Origin: Geoglobus acetivorans | GTDB taxonomy: Archaea; Halobacteriota; Archaeoglobi; Archaeoglobales; Archaeoglobaceae | DNA: 64,000 nt | Assembly: GCF_000789255.1 (NCBI RefSeq) | Contig: NZ_CP009552.1 | Coordinates: forward strand, 248,001-312,000 | Reading direction: 5' to 3' | In this document: piece after piece, positions 16,533 through 25,001 of the stretch | Position numbering within the stretch: position 1 is the stretch's first letter | Layout: every line of letters begins with the position of its first letter | Program-made: the position numbers and the translations under genes | Notes under the pieces: generated by a model | What the model was told of the DNA's origin: nothing | The model's database searches: none | What the model saw: the letters and a program-made list of their open reading frames with translations, nothing else

Positions 16533-17626
16533 TTGAATTCGAAATTCATGAATACGTGTATCCCAGCGGGCAGAAAGGGCTGGAGGGTGTTAGGGGCAGG
16601 ATAGAAGAAAGCTGCTTCATTTCCGGGGCTACGGGAAAGGGGAAAAGCACACTGCTGAGAACTTTCAACGGTCTGATTCCGGATTTTTATGCGGGTGTAT
16701 TCAGGGGGAAGGTAAGAGTTCTGGGAGAGAAACCAAGTGCTAAGATAGCATATCTGGTGATGCAGAATCCCTATGAGCAGATAACATCTCTGAGAGTGAT
16801 TGATGAGCTTGTATTTCCCTCAGTGCAGGGTGGTGCGAACTACCGGGATGCAAAAAAAGATGCTGAATCTCTTGCCGAGGAGATGGGAATCGGACATCTG
16901 CTCGAAAGAACCACGCATACTCTCTCGACAGGTGAACTGCAGATCGTGGAAATACTCTCCGCAATTCTTTCTAAAAAGAAAGTCCTTCTCATGGATGAGC
17001 CTTTTGCCCATTTGAGCACCAGAAATGTCAGGGGCCTCATAAAAATTATTGGAGACCTTTTTACCATAATTTCTGACCACAGGGTTGAGTTCAGGGAGCT
17101 ATTTCCCCAGCACATGGATCTTGGTGTTGACAGGGTGGATTATCCTGATGTTCAGGCAGAAATTGGTGATGTAATCTTTGACGGCCTGCTCACGTTGAAA
17201 AAAGGCGAAATTATTGCTGTAATCGGGGATAATGGTTCGGGAAAAACAACAATGCTGAAAAAACTGGCAGAAGAGATGAAAAAAGCGAAAGTGGATTTTG
17301 GAATCGTTCTCCAGAACCCAAATTATCATCTGACTGAAGGAACTGTCATTCAGGAGGTGGGTGATGAGTGGGTTCTCAGAGATTTTGGTCTTGAGGGGTT
17401 GAAAGACCGGCATCCACACGCTCTGAGCTATGGTCAGGCCAAGCGTGTCAGTATTGCGAGAGTATTCAGACGCGACATCCTGCTTCTCGACGAGCCAACA
17501 GCCGGGCAGGACACATCTTTCAGGCGCAAACTGATACATCTGCTGAGAGGCTATGGAAAGACTGCCGTAATAGCGACCCATGATGAACGTCTTGCAAAAT
17601 GCTGTGACAGGGTTGTCAGACTATGA
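16529..17626 (+). CDS. ECF transporter tandem ABC ATPase
   Basis: Energy-coupling ATPase for the biotin transporter, with two short ABC modules in one chain. Counting from CTG 16529, Walker A motifs are GATGKGKST (33-41) and GDNGSGKTT (233-241). Signatures are LSTGELQ and LSYGQAKRVS, and Walker B regions are LLMDEPFAHLS and LLLDEPTAGQD. The first strand IEFEIHEYVYPSG needs the codons before GTG 16556, and no ATG, GTG or TTG precedes it in frame. CTG 16529 overlaps the bioY stop (CTGA) and is the likely unusual start. At about 365 residues it is compact for a tandem ABC protein. Confidence 0.85.
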   Translation: MIEFEIHEYVYPSGQKGLEGVRGRIEESCFISGATGKGKSTLLRTFNGLIPDFYAGVFRGKVRVLGEKPSAKIAYLVMQNPYEQITSLRVIDELVFPSVQGGANYRDAKKDAESLAEEMGIGHLLERTTHTLSTGELQIVEILSAILSKKKVLLMDEPFAHLSTRNVRGLIKIIGDLFTIISDHRVEFRELFPQHMDLGVDRVDYPDVQAEIGDVIFDGLLTLKKGEIIAVIGDNGSGKTTMLKKLAEEMKKAKVDFGIVLQNPNYHLTEGTVIQEVGDEWVLRDFGLEGLKDRHPHALSYGQAKRVSIARVFRRDILLLDEPTAGQDTSFRRKLIHLLRGYGKTAVIATHDERLAKCCDRVVRL

Positions 17627-18267
17627 TTCTGCAGAACCTGAATCTTGCTCTGAATGAAGGAGATCTTGAGGGCAGAACAGCGCTGATGTCCTCGATAATG
17701 CTGTCAGCATCCATATATTTGTCCGGTTTCGACATTTATGTCTCTTTCGCCGTTATTGCAGTCTCCTCACTTTTTTCTGGAGGAAGGAACTTCAGGTTGA
17801 TCCTGTCTTTTTACCCGTTTATGGCTCTCATTCTTTTTTCCGGAGTCTTCTTCGATATGGGTTATGCTGTCAGGTCTTCACTCGCATTTGCCGGGATACT
17901 GTCAACCGGGGCAATGGTCTATTCTTCGAGGATCTCGGAAGTTACCGGAGCGCTTCTATGGATGAGGGTTCCGGAGAAATATGTTTCTCTCATGCAGCTT
18001 GCTCTTGCATCGTTACCTCTTCTGGCAAAGGACCTTGCTGAAATTTTCTGGGCGGTTGATGATTCCGGATTTGCAAAATACCGTAAGGTGTTGAAGGCTT
18101 TCGTATCCACCTCAGTTCTGCGCTCGATTTCACTATCTGAAGCGCTTTATTCGAAGAATTTCGCCTACATCCCTGCAGGAGTATTGAGGAAACCGACCAT
18201 GAAAGACGTCGCCCTTACTGCAGTATCTCTGCTTTTACTTCTTTCCACAGTTCTTCGAGTTCTCTGA
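17623..18267 (+). CDS. ECF transporter transmembrane subunit EcfT-like
   Basis: Membrane coupling subunit that joins BioY to the ATPase. Four to five hydrophobic helices are seen (about 20-50, 62-82, 85-110, 195-214). An amphipathic cytoplasmic part includes LLWMRVPEKYVSLMQLALASLP, comparable to the coupling region of EcfT/CbiQ proteins. The ATG overlaps the ATPase stop by four bases, so bioY, the ATPase and this gene form one operon. The last 53 bases overlap the 3' end of the convergent metallo-hydrolase gene. Confidence 0.8.
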   Translation: MILQNLNLALNEGDLEGRTALMSSIMLSASIYLSGFDIYVSFAVIAVSSLFSGGRNFRLILSFYPFMALILFSGVFFDMGYAVRSSLAFAGILSTGAMVYSSRISEVTGALLWMRVPEKYVSLMQLALASLPLLAKDLAEIFWAVDDSGFAKYRKVLKAFVSTSVLRSISLSEALYSKNFAYIPAGVLRKPTMKDVALTAVSLLLLLSTVLRVL

Positions 18268-19165
18268 CTTCGCCTCTTGCAGTGTACGCTCCATCTGTTT
18301 TTTCAACGAACCCGTTATCGTGCAGGAAGTCCAGATGGGCTATGACCTCCGACATTGCCAAAAAAAGCTGATCCTTCTCCCTGAAATGCTCCACTGCTAT
18401 TTCGTAAGCAGTTTTCCCTTTACAGAGTTTGAAGATTTCGATGCTCCTTCTCTCGAATCCGTCGAGATAGTCTGAGATGAGTTTTCGGTGGTTTTCTATG
18501 TGTTTTCTGTGACCTGGGAAAACTTTCTCTATTTCAAGCCCGTAAAGGTATCCGAGCGTCCGCAGATAATGCTGGAGAACGGGCTTTCTGTTATATCTGC
18601 CGTCGGGCTCTATCACCGGATTTGGGGTGATGCCGTTGAGAAGTGTATCTCCCGAGAACAGAACGCCATGCTCCTCATTATACAGCGCAATGTGGGAGAA
18701 CGAGTGACCCGGAATGTGTATAACCTCAAATTCATCGTCTCCAGCCCTGATCTTTTTCCCCACTTTGGAGCAATTTTTGCACGGGCGTATCAGTTTTGAG
18801 TACTCCTTGAGGGCGTTCTCCTTCATTTTCCTGGATACCTCCAACGGCATCCCTTCCTCTCCAAAGTGATGGTATATGAGTTCAAAATAGCTTTTTTCAG
18901 CATCGTGGACTCTCTCACAGGCGATTTCGTGAGCGTATACCTTTTTGAACATATATGCCGAACCAAAATGGTCAACATGGGGGTGCGTGAGTATGAGCGT
19001 GGAATTTTCAAAGTCCATATCCGATTTTTCAAGTTCATTTTTGAGATCATTGATGGACTCGGGGAGGTTAATTCCCGCATCAACAACGATTTCGTGGTTT
19101 ATTATGTACACGTTGGTATCTCCCACGGGATAGGGGCTGAAAATTTTTGCAAATCTGATTTCCAT
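18215..19165 (-). CDS. MBL-fold metallo-hydrolase with C-terminal winged-helix-like region
   Basis: Zinc-dependent hydrolase of the metallo-beta-lactamase superfamily, 316 residues. Metal ligands are HPHVDH (about 61-66), GHSFSHIA (His near 155), SGDTLL (Asp) and PGHRKH. A three-cysteine CKNCSKVGKK stretch lies mid-chain. The C-terminal 70 residues (SEVIAHLDFLHDNGFVEKTDGAYTA) look like a winged helix, a layout shared with LACTB2-like nucleases and various thioesterases. Substrate unknown. Its 3' end overlaps ecfT on the opposite strand, and its promoter region is shared with srp54. Confidence 0.82.
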   Translation of the reverse strand: MEIRFAKIFSPYPVGDTNVYIINHEIVVDAGINLPESINDLKNELEKSDMDFENSTLILTHPHVDHFGSAYMFKKVYAHEIACERVHDAEKSYFELIYHHFGEEGMPLEVSRKMKENALKEYSKLIRPCKNCSKVGKKIRAGDDEFEVIHIPGHSFSHIALYNEEHGVLFSGDTLLNGITPNPVIEPDGRYNRKPVLQHYLRTLGYLYGLEIEKVFPGHRKHIENHRKLISDYLDGFERRSIEIFKLCKGKTAYEIAVEHFREKDQLFLAMSEVIAHLDFLHDNGFVEKTDGAYTARGEVRELEELWKEVKAEILQ

Positions 19166-19204
19166 GAAAGGAAAGTTTATAATTTGACTTATTAAACTTA
19201 CTCC

Positions 19205-20503
19205 ATGGCTCTCGACACTCTGAAAGACGTTGTCAGAAAAATCGCAAGATCATCCTCAATTGATAAACATCTCGTTGATGAGGTCGTTAAGGACATTCAG
19301 AGGGCTTTGATCAGGGCTGATGTTAACGTAAGGCAGGTCAAGGAGATAACCGATGCGATCAGGAAAAGAGCCCTGAGCGATGAACCCCTGAAGAGTCTGA
19401 ACCCGAGGGAGCACATCATCAAGATCGTTTATGAAGAGCTGCTGAAGGGGGTCGGAGAGGGCCTTGAGATCCCCCTCGAAAAGGCCAGAATAATGCTCGT
19501 CGGTCTGCAGGGGAGCGGAAAGACAACAACGACCGCAAAGCTTGCCAAGTACTTCAAGGACAGGGGAATGAAGACCGCCGTTATAGCTGCAGATACCTGG
19601 AGGCCCGCTGCCTACGACCAGCTAAAACAGCTTGCAGAAACCATCGGCGTTGGATTTTATGGGGACAGGAATGAGAAGGATGCCGTCAAGATTGTCAGGA
19701 ACGGGCTTGAGGAGCTGAAGGACTACGACATGATAATAATCGACACCGCAGGAAGGCATGCGCTCGAGGACGAGCTGATTAGGGAGATGATCGAGATCGA
19801 GAAGGTTGCAAAGCCTGACTACAAGTTTCTGGTGCTCGACGCTGCAATAGGCCAGCTCGCCTCCAAGCAGGCGCAGGCGTTCCACGATGCGATAGGCATA
19901 GACGGGATAATTATAACGAAATTCGACGGAACCGCCAAGGGTGGAGGTGCCCTATCGGCAGCGAGGCAGATTCAGATACCCATAGCATTCATTGGCTCTG
20001 GAGAGAGGGTTGACGACCTCGATCGCTTCGATCCTGCCGGCTTTATCTCGAGACTGCTTGGAATGGGGGACATAAAGGCTCTGCTCGAGAAGATAGAGCG
20101 GATAACTCAGGAGGAGGAGCTCGACCCGGAGAAGTTCCTCAAGGGGGAGTTCACGCTGAAGGACGTTTACAAGCAGATTGAGGCGATGAACAAGATGGGT
20201 CCCATAAGGAAGATATTCGAGATGCTCCCCCTGGGCATGTCGGTGAAGGTTGACGATGACGCCCTGGAAATGACGCAGGAGAAGATGAAGAGGTTCAGGG
20301 TTATAATGGACTCTATGACGGAGGAGGAGCTTCTCAACCCCAGGGTAATAGACGGTTCGAGGATAAGGCGCATCGCCATCGGCAGCGGGACGTCCCCGCA
20401 GGAGGTCAAGGAGCTGCTGAAGTACTACAACACCATGAAGAGCCTGATGAAGAGGATGAAGAAGGGCAGGCTGCCGATAAAGGGGCTGAAGATGGGGTTC
20501 TGA
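19205..20503 (+). CDS. srp54: Signal recognition particle 54 kDa protein
   Basis: SRP GTPase that binds signal peptides and docks with the receptor FtsY. The N domain (about 1-90) is followed by the G domain with P-loop GLQGSGKTTT, the ADTWRPAAYDQL and DTAGRHALEDEL motifs, TKFDGTAKGGGALS and the linker. The Met-rich M domain (about 305-432) ends in basic MKRMKKGRLPIKGLKMGF. Length 432 is typical for archaea. A TATA-like AATTTGACTTATTAAAC region lies just upstream. It stands alone here; srp19 is at 1485. Confidence 0.96.
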   Translation: MALDTLKDVVRKIARSSSIDKHLVDEVVKDIQRALIRADVNVRQVKEITDAIRKRALSDEPLKSLNPREHIIKIVYEELLKGVGEGLEIPLEKARIMLVGLQGSGKTTTTAKLAKYFKDRGMKTAVIAADTWRPAAYDQLKQLAETIGVGFYGDRNEKDAVKIVRNGLEELKDYDMIIIDTAGRHALEDELIREMIEIEKVAKPDYKFLVLDAAIGQLASKQAQAFHDAIGIDGIIITKFDGTAKGGGALSAARQIQIPIAFIGSGERVDDLDRFDPAGFISRLLGMGDIKALLEKIERITQEEELDPEKFLKGEFTLKDVYKQIEAMNKMGPIRKIFEMLPLGMSVKVDDDALEMTQEKMKRFRVIMDSMTEEELLNPRVIDGSRIRRIAIGSGTSPQEVKELLKYYNTMKSLMKRMKKGRLPIKGLKMGF

Positions 20504-20537
20504 ATTTTTTAAATACTTCTAGCACTCTTTAAACAAG

Positions 20538-20654
20538 ATGGTTAAGTCAAAAATGGTTCTCGGGGCGGTTATGGGTTGTGTAATTGCAACTTGAGGTAGC
20601 AATTTAGACGATCTTGCCGAAATTCTGAAGGAGAATGAATTACATCTTGGATAA
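20538..20654 (+). pseudogene. Short leaderless ORF interrupted by in-frame TGA
   Basis: A 38-codon frame that starts with MVKSKMVLGAVMGCVIAT, hits TGA at 20592-20594, and continues GSNLDDLAEILKENELHLG to TAA. A TATA-like TTTTTTAAAT is centred 27 bases before the ATG, the normal leaderless spacing, so the ORF appears to have a real promoter. The N-terminal strand plus helix resembles the start of a Rossmann-type or corrinoid-binding domain. It may be a truncated gene remnant; no family is assigned. Confidence 0.3.
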
Positions 20655-20845
20655 GTTTTGTCCAATCGCCCAAGTCCGTTAAACCATTGATGAAGTGCGA
20701 GTCTCAAAGCTATCGTGGTTCGAGATTTATTACCTCCAGCAATTCTGGTTATTTATGTTCATATTGCTCAGAGACTGTATTGGCAATATCCAGCTGTTTT
20801 ACTCAAAAATTTTATAAATAATTGCTTCGTATTAAAGAAACAGAT
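20655..20845. other. Intergenic stretch before a membrane protein gene
   Basis: About 190 bases without a coding signal I can defend. At the right end TTTTATAAATAA (20810-20821) is a good TATA-like box about 28 bases before ATG 20846. Confidence 0.4.
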
Positions 20846-21592
20846 ATGCCGGCATTTAATTTGGTCATGGCGGCTATTGGAATCGCCGGTGTCATATCTT
20901 CAGCCATCCCGATATATATTATTGGAACAGAAAAGGATAACTTTAAGAATATTTACACCTCTTGGCTTAAGTTCAGCCGGTATTTTGCGATATTTACATT
21001 CATCGTTACTTTGATTAGTGTTATGGAAGGATTTGAACTATTCTTCGAACATTTTGATATACATCCTGTAAGCTTGGAAATCGTGCACAACATATTTGGT
21101 CTGAGTATAGGGGTGATAATAATCGCATTTTTGATTTCACTTTCCATCTCAATTTGGAAGGAAAGTGAAAGAACACAACTGCTGGATAGTTCCGTTTTTT
21201 ACGGAAAATTTGGAATTACGCTATTGTATGTTTCAGTTTTCGGGATTATAAGTCATATTCTGAGCAATAGTCCAGATATTGGTCATTTAATCGTAAAGAT
21301 TTCTGAAATCCTGTACATAGGGTTTTTCCCGACATTTGTGTATATTCTCCTGAGATTAATGAAGTACAATACCATGATCAAAGAGGGGAGGATAATCGTC
21401 CCTTCTCATACAATTAATGTGTTTATTGGTGTATCCACGTCATTTCTGATGTTCTTTATTGGTATTGTATTTGATGCGTTCGGGAATCATTTGATGTATA
21501 ATTTGATGGAAGTTGGGTCTCTTGCAGTATTCGTCCTTGTGGGTCTGTCGTACGGAGCAGAGATGGAAAAAGTGTTGAGTATTTCGGAATAA
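20846..21592 (+). CDS. Seven-helix membrane protein of unknown function
   Basis: A 248-residue integral membrane protein with about seven hydrophobic segments (roughly 5-27, 42-65, 82-105, 120-140, 155-175, 190-212, 220-238) and short charged loops. No catalytic or transport motif is recognised. The overall layout resembles seven-helix archaeal sensor-type membrane domains, but no signalling domain follows. ATG 20846 is preferred over the upstream in-frame start because the TATA-like box at 20810-20821 then gives a leaderless transcript. Codon use is more AT-rich than in neighbours such as srp54, a possible sign of transfer. Confidence 0.6.
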   Translation: MPAFNLVMAAIGIAGVISSAIPIYIIGTEKDNFKNIYTSWLKFSRYFAIFTFIVTLISVMEGFELFFEHFDIHPVSLEIVHNIFGLSIGVIIIAFLISLSISIWKESERTQLLDSSVFYGKFGITLLYVSVFGIISHILSNSPDIGHLIVKISEILYIGFFPTFVYILLRLMKYNTMIKEGRIIVPSHTINVFIGVSTSFLMFFIGIVFDAFGNHLMYNLMEVGSLAVFVLVGLSYGAEMEKVLSISE

Positions 21593-21686
21593 CCGCTGTG
21601 GAGATGTAAATTAATGGCACCTCTTCTACCATCGAACTGGAGGAATGAATAATCTTTATCAAACTTGATATTCTGGTGTCGTTTGA

Positions 21687-22322
21687 ATGATAATTGCGGG
21701 AATTGACGAGGCAGGAAAGGGTCCGGTTATTGGCCCGCTCGTGGTTTGCGGTGTTGCGTGTGATGAAAAGCTGTTGAAAAAGCTCGTTGATCTTGGAGTC
21801 CGGGACTCAAAGAAGCTAACGCCGAAAAGGAGAAAGGAGATCGCTGAGGAGCTGAAAAAACTTGTGAAATGGGAGGCAGTAGTTATTCAGCCAGCAGAAC
21901 TCGACAGGATGATGGAGGACAGGACAATAAATGAGATCCTGAAGGAAACATGTGCCAGAATCATATCCAGGCTCAATCCTGATGTGGCCTTCGTGGACAG
22001 CTTTGACGTCAGGCCTGAAAGGCTCTCTGCAGAGCTTGAAAGGCTGACCGGAAAGAAGGTTGTTGCGAAGCATTATGGTGAAGAAGAGCCTGTTGTTGCT
22101 GCTGCCTCGATAATTGCCAAATGCCTCAGAGATGAGATGGTTGAAAGGCTGAAGGAGAAATACGGAGATTTCGGGAGCGGATATGCTTCGGACGAAAGGA
22201 CAAGGAAGTGGCTGGAGGAGAGGCTGAAAAACGGTGAGGTTCCGGATATAGTTCGAAGGAAGTGGAAGACCGTTGACAGGATGATGAATGGTTTGAAGCA
22301 GAAGAGCCTGTATGAGTTCTGA
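21687..22322 (+). CDS. rnhB: Ribonuclease HII
   Basis: Cleaves RNA in RNA-DNA hybrids and at single ribonucleotides in DNA. Catalytic acids sit in IAGIDEAGKGPVIGPLVV (Asp and Glu near 6-7), VAFVDSFDV (Asp near 101) and further on near VVAAASIIAK. The RDSKKLTP segment is also typical. The 211-residue length is standard for archaeal type 2 RNase H. A TATA-like sequence (ATCTTTATCAAACTTGATA) is just upstream. The stop abuts the stop of the convergent PIN toxin gene. Confidence 0.95.
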   Translation: MIIAGIDEAGKGPVIGPLVVCGVACDEKLLKKLVDLGVRDSKKLTPKRRKEIAEELKKLVKWEAVVIQPAELDRMMEDRTINEILKETCARIISRLNPDVAFVDSFDVRPERLSAELERLTGKKVVAKHYGEEEPVVAAASIIAKCLRDEMVERLKEKYGDFGSGYASDERTRKWLEERLKNGEVPDIVRRKWKTVDRMMNGLKQKSLYEF

Positions 22323-22736
22323 TTACTGTTTGTCAAGCACCGTGACCTTTATTCCCACCTCTTTCAGTCTCTCAAAGTCTCTGTCGAATGTGAGAATCTC
22401 GCAGTCCGGATCGCTGCTTGCGATGAGGATGTCAATGTCGGGGACGTCTATGCCTTTAAGCATGAGTGACGACTTCACTTCAGAGGCTCGCTCTACAACC
22501 TCTTCGTCCACGGGAACTCTTGTAAGTGCTTTCAGCATCTCTCTGATTTTGATTAGCTCTTTTGCATCTCCGTGCTTCTTCCAGACGAACTTTGCACCAA
22601 CAGTGAGTTCGTAAATTGTTATTTCGCTCACCATCAGGTCCTCACACGCTTCTTTCCTCTCTTCAAGCGCTCTCAGTGCATTTTTGTTCTCTCTTTTCAG
22701 CTCTATCAGAAACGAAGTATCCAGCAGGAGCTTCAA
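22323..22736 (-). CDS. vapC: PIN-domain toxin (VapC type)
   Basis: Predicted Mg-dependent ribonuclease of a type II toxin-antitoxin pair. The PIN acids are visible: LLDTSFLIEL (Asp near 5), EITIYELTVG (Glu near 43), IDVPDIDILIAS (Asp near 98-100) and LTFDRDFERL (Asp near 116-118). Length 137 is usual. The antitoxin gene lies directly upstream with a four-base overlap, so the two are translated as a unit. It lies on the chromosome, outside the integrated element. Confidence 0.88.
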   Translation of the reverse strand: MKLLLDTSFLIELKRENKNALRALEERKEACEDLMVSEITIYELTVGAKFVWKKHGDAKELIKIREMLKALTRVPVDEEVVERASEVKSSLMLKGIDVPDIDILIASSDPDCEILTFDRDFERLKEVGIKVTVLDKQ

Positions 22737-22945
22737 AGTCTCACCCTGAATTTCTTTCTGATTTCCTTAGATATCTTTTCGAGCTCACTCTCGTATCCTG
22801 TGGCCTCAGCAGCCTCAATGAGCATATCTATTCTCTTTTCCACGCTTTTTGATATCAGTTCGTCTATGATGGCACTGAAGCTCTTTTTCCCCTTCAATCT
22901 GAGGAGCTTCTCGTAAACGTCATCGGATATTGTTATCGTTTTCAT
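22733..22945 (-). CDS. vapB: VapB-type antitoxin (DUF217 family)
   Basis: Small antitoxin of 70 residues beginning MKTITISDDVYEKLLRLKGK, a strand-helix start typical of the DUF217-type antitoxins, then a helical toxin-binding tail rich in Lys and Glu. ATG 22945 is chosen since the six-residue extension to 22963 is unconserved. A TATA-like AAATATTT at about 22965-22973 sits about 24-27 bases upstream of this ATG, where autoregulation would act. It is followed by the PIN toxin gene with a four-base overlap. Confidence 0.85.
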   Translation of the reverse strand: MKTITISDDVYEKLLRLKGKKSFSAIIDELISKSVEKRIDMLIEAAEATGYESELEKISKEIRKKFRVRL

Positions 22946-23035
22946 GTTTCGTGTGTTGTACATGAAAATATTTAAGCTGTTCTGCTGGCAAATTCGTTCG
23001 GCAATATTTATATCGCTCTTCTCAAAAAATCTCTC

Positions 23036-24487
23036 ATGGCCTACGAAGATCTCAGGGAGTTCATTGCCAGACTCGAGCAGGAGGGCGAGCTGGCGAGGAT
23101 AACGCGTGAGGTTAGCGTTGAGCTTGAAATCACCGAGATTGCTGACAGGGCAGTCAAGCAGGGTGGAAAGGCTCTGCTTTTCGAGAACCCGAAGGGCTAT
23201 AGCATTCCTGTTTTGATAAACGCATTTGCGAGCGATAAGCGCATCAGGCTCGCCCTTGAGACTGAAAGGCTCGAGAGCATCGGAGAAAAGCTTGTGGAGC
23301 TTGCGAGGATGAAGCCCGAGTCGGTCCTCGATGGCCTCAAAGCATTATCCTCGGCAAAGGACCTGGTGAGCTTCATCCCGAAGAAGGTGAGGAATGGACC
23401 TGTGAAGGAAGTCGTGGATCACAATCCCAACCTGCTGAAATTCCCGATTCTGAAGTGCTGGCCTCAGGATGGTGGGAGGTTCATAACATTTCCCGTCGTA
23501 ATCACCAGGGATCCTGAGACAGATGTGCTTAACGCGGGAATGTACAGGATGCAAGTTTTTGATGAAAAGACCACGGGCATGCACTGGCAGATTCACAAGC
23601 ATGGTGCGCTGCACTACAAAAAGCTGAAGGAGATGGGGGTGGACAAACTTGAGGTTGCCGTTGCAATTGGCGTTGACCCTGCAACGCTCTACTCTGCAAC
23701 CGCACCGCTGCCGGAGAACATGAGCGAGTTCATGCTCGCGGGCTTCATCAGGAAGAAAAGGCTGAAGATGGTTGATTGCGAGACTGTGGACCTGCAGGTC
23801 CCAGCAACGGCAGAAATCGTGCTCGAGGGCTACGTGAAGCTCGATGAATTCAGGACTGAGGGACCTTTCGGTGATCACACCGGCTACTACACGCCGGCAG
23901 AGCCGTATCCCGTGTTTCATGTTGAATGCGTAACTCACCGCGAGAACCCGATTTATCATGCTACAGTGGTCGGAAAGCCACCAATGGAGGACGCGTGGCT
24001 CGGGAAAGCCACGGAGAGAATATTCCTGCCCATGATAAAGATGATCCACCCTGACATCGTGGACATCAACCTTCCGATCTCGGCTACGTTCCACAATCTG
24101 GCCATAGTCTCGATAAAGAAGCGCTATCCGGGGCACGCGAGGAAGGTCATGTTCTCGATATGGGGCACGGGTATGCTCAGCCTGACGAAGGTTGTGATTG
24201 TTGTGGACGATGATGTGAATGTGCACGACATGAATGAGGTGATGTGGGCCGTTACGAGCAGGTTTGACCCTTCGAGAGATGTGGTCGTCATTCCAGACTC
24301 ACCCCTCGACAGCCTTGATCATGCCTCGTACAAACCAAACCTTGGAGGAAAGCTGGGTATTGATGCGACGAAGAAGTGGAAGGAGGAGGGCTACGAGAGG
24401 GAGTGGCCCGACGTGGTTGAGATGGATGAGGATACGAGGAGAAAGGTGGATGCCTACTGGGATGAGATAAAGAGAATGATTTTTTGA
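23036..24487 (+). CDS. UbiD-family prenyl-FMN decarboxylase
   Basis: Reversible (de)carboxylase of the UbiD family, which uses prenylated FMN made by UbiX. The order of motifs is typical: AYEDLREFIARLEQEGELARI at the start, CWPQDGGRFITFPVVITRDPE, GMYRMQVFD, WQIHKHGA, the EGPFGDHTGYY loop, and a C-terminal GGKLGIDATKKW. At 483 residues it could be the menaquinone-pathway decarboxylase of Archaeoglobales or an enzyme of aromatic-acid metabolism. No menaquinone gene is adjacent, so the substrate stays open. TATA-like AATATTTATA precedes the ATG. Confidence 0.85.
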   Translation: MAYEDLREFIARLEQEGELARITREVSVELEITEIADRAVKQGGKALLFENPKGYSIPVLINAFASDKRIRLALETERLESIGEKLVELARMKPESVLDGLKALSSAKDLVSFIPKKVRNGPVKEVVDHNPNLLKFPILKCWPQDGGRFITFPVVITRDPETDVLNAGMYRMQVFDEKTTGMHWQIHKHGALHYKKLKEMGVDKLEVAVAIGVDPATLYSATAPLPENMSEFMLAGFIRKKRLKMVDCETVDLQVPATAEIVLEGYVKLDEFRTEGPFGDHTGYYTPAEPYPVFHVECVTHRENPIYHATVVGKPPMEDAWLGKATERIFLPMIKMIHPDIVDINLPISATFHNLAIVSIKKRYPGHARKVMFSIWGTGMLSLTKVVIVVDDDVNVHDMNEVMWAVTSRFDPSRDVVVIPDSPLDSLDHASYKPNLGGKLGIDATKKWKEEGYEREWPDVVEMDEDTRRKVDAYWDEIKRMIF

Positions 24488-24591
24488 GCAGTGAGAGGCA
24501 AAGGATGTTTTTCACATTCTATTTTTCGGTATCTCAAACAATGCCTCGGAACACTCCAAGGTTCTGGTGCAGAAGGTTATGCATCAGCAAC

Positions 24592-24657
24592 TTTTTGAGG
24601 ATGCATCCTTAGGTTTCCATGTGGGCAAACCATCCCTTAGCTTATTCTAAGGGATGG
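24592..24657. repeat. Palindromes flanking the CAT tRNA 3' end
   Basis: AGGATGCATCCT is a perfect 12-base palindrome near 24598-24609. A second structure, CCATCCCTTAG (24630-24640) and CTAAGGGATGG (24647-24657), forms an 11-bp stem with a six-base loop. It touches the 3' end of the minus-strand tRNA and may act in 3' processing or termination. Confidence 0.5.
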
Positions 24658-24729
24658 GCCCGGAGGGATTTGAACCCTCGACCGCCCGGTTATGAGCCGG
24701 GCGCTCTGACCTGGCTAAGCTACGGGCCC
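24655..24729 (-). tRNA. tRNA with CAT anticodon (Met or agmatidine-type Ile2)
   Basis: On the minus strand the acceptor GGGCCCG pairs with CGGGCCC, the anticodon stem CCCGG/CCGGG holds CTCATAA (anticodon CAT), and the T arm is GAGGG TTCAAAT CCCTC. The discriminator is A. It differs in body from the other CAT tRNA at 12097, so the two probably serve Met and Ile(AUA); which is which cannot be settled by eye. Confidence 0.9.
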
Positions 24730-24975
24730 TTGGCTTAACGATACTGAGTAGATTTGTTTATAAGGGTTTTGGGTGCTTTGAATTTAGCAAGTGATTATTT
24801 GGGCCGATACCGCTGGAGACTATGATGGTGTACGCCCCTCAATGCAGAAGTCTGTTACAGCTGGATTAAATGGATGCATGACAGCAAAGGAAGGTCAAAA
24901 TTATGTTTGAGCAGCCATGGTGTTCCTGGTGGATTTTTGCAGGATTCTTCAAACTGTATGCAAATTAATCAAAAA

Positions 24976-24989
24976 GACTATATAGTATG
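24976..24989 (+). promoter_or_regulatory. TATA-like box before the candidate structured RNA
   Basis: GACTATATAGTATG is centred about 22-25 bases before the first base of the closing stem of the RNA candidate at 25002. No protein gene on this strand follows it. Confidence 0.45.
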
Positions 24990-25001
24990 AAAACTAAGAT
25001 A

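Noticed and set aside
23345-24226. Long minus-strand ORF of 293 codons opposite the UbiD-family gene
   Set aside because: Its His/Arg/Leu-rich composition and the well-conserved UbiD protein on the other strand mark it as a shadow of codon bias.
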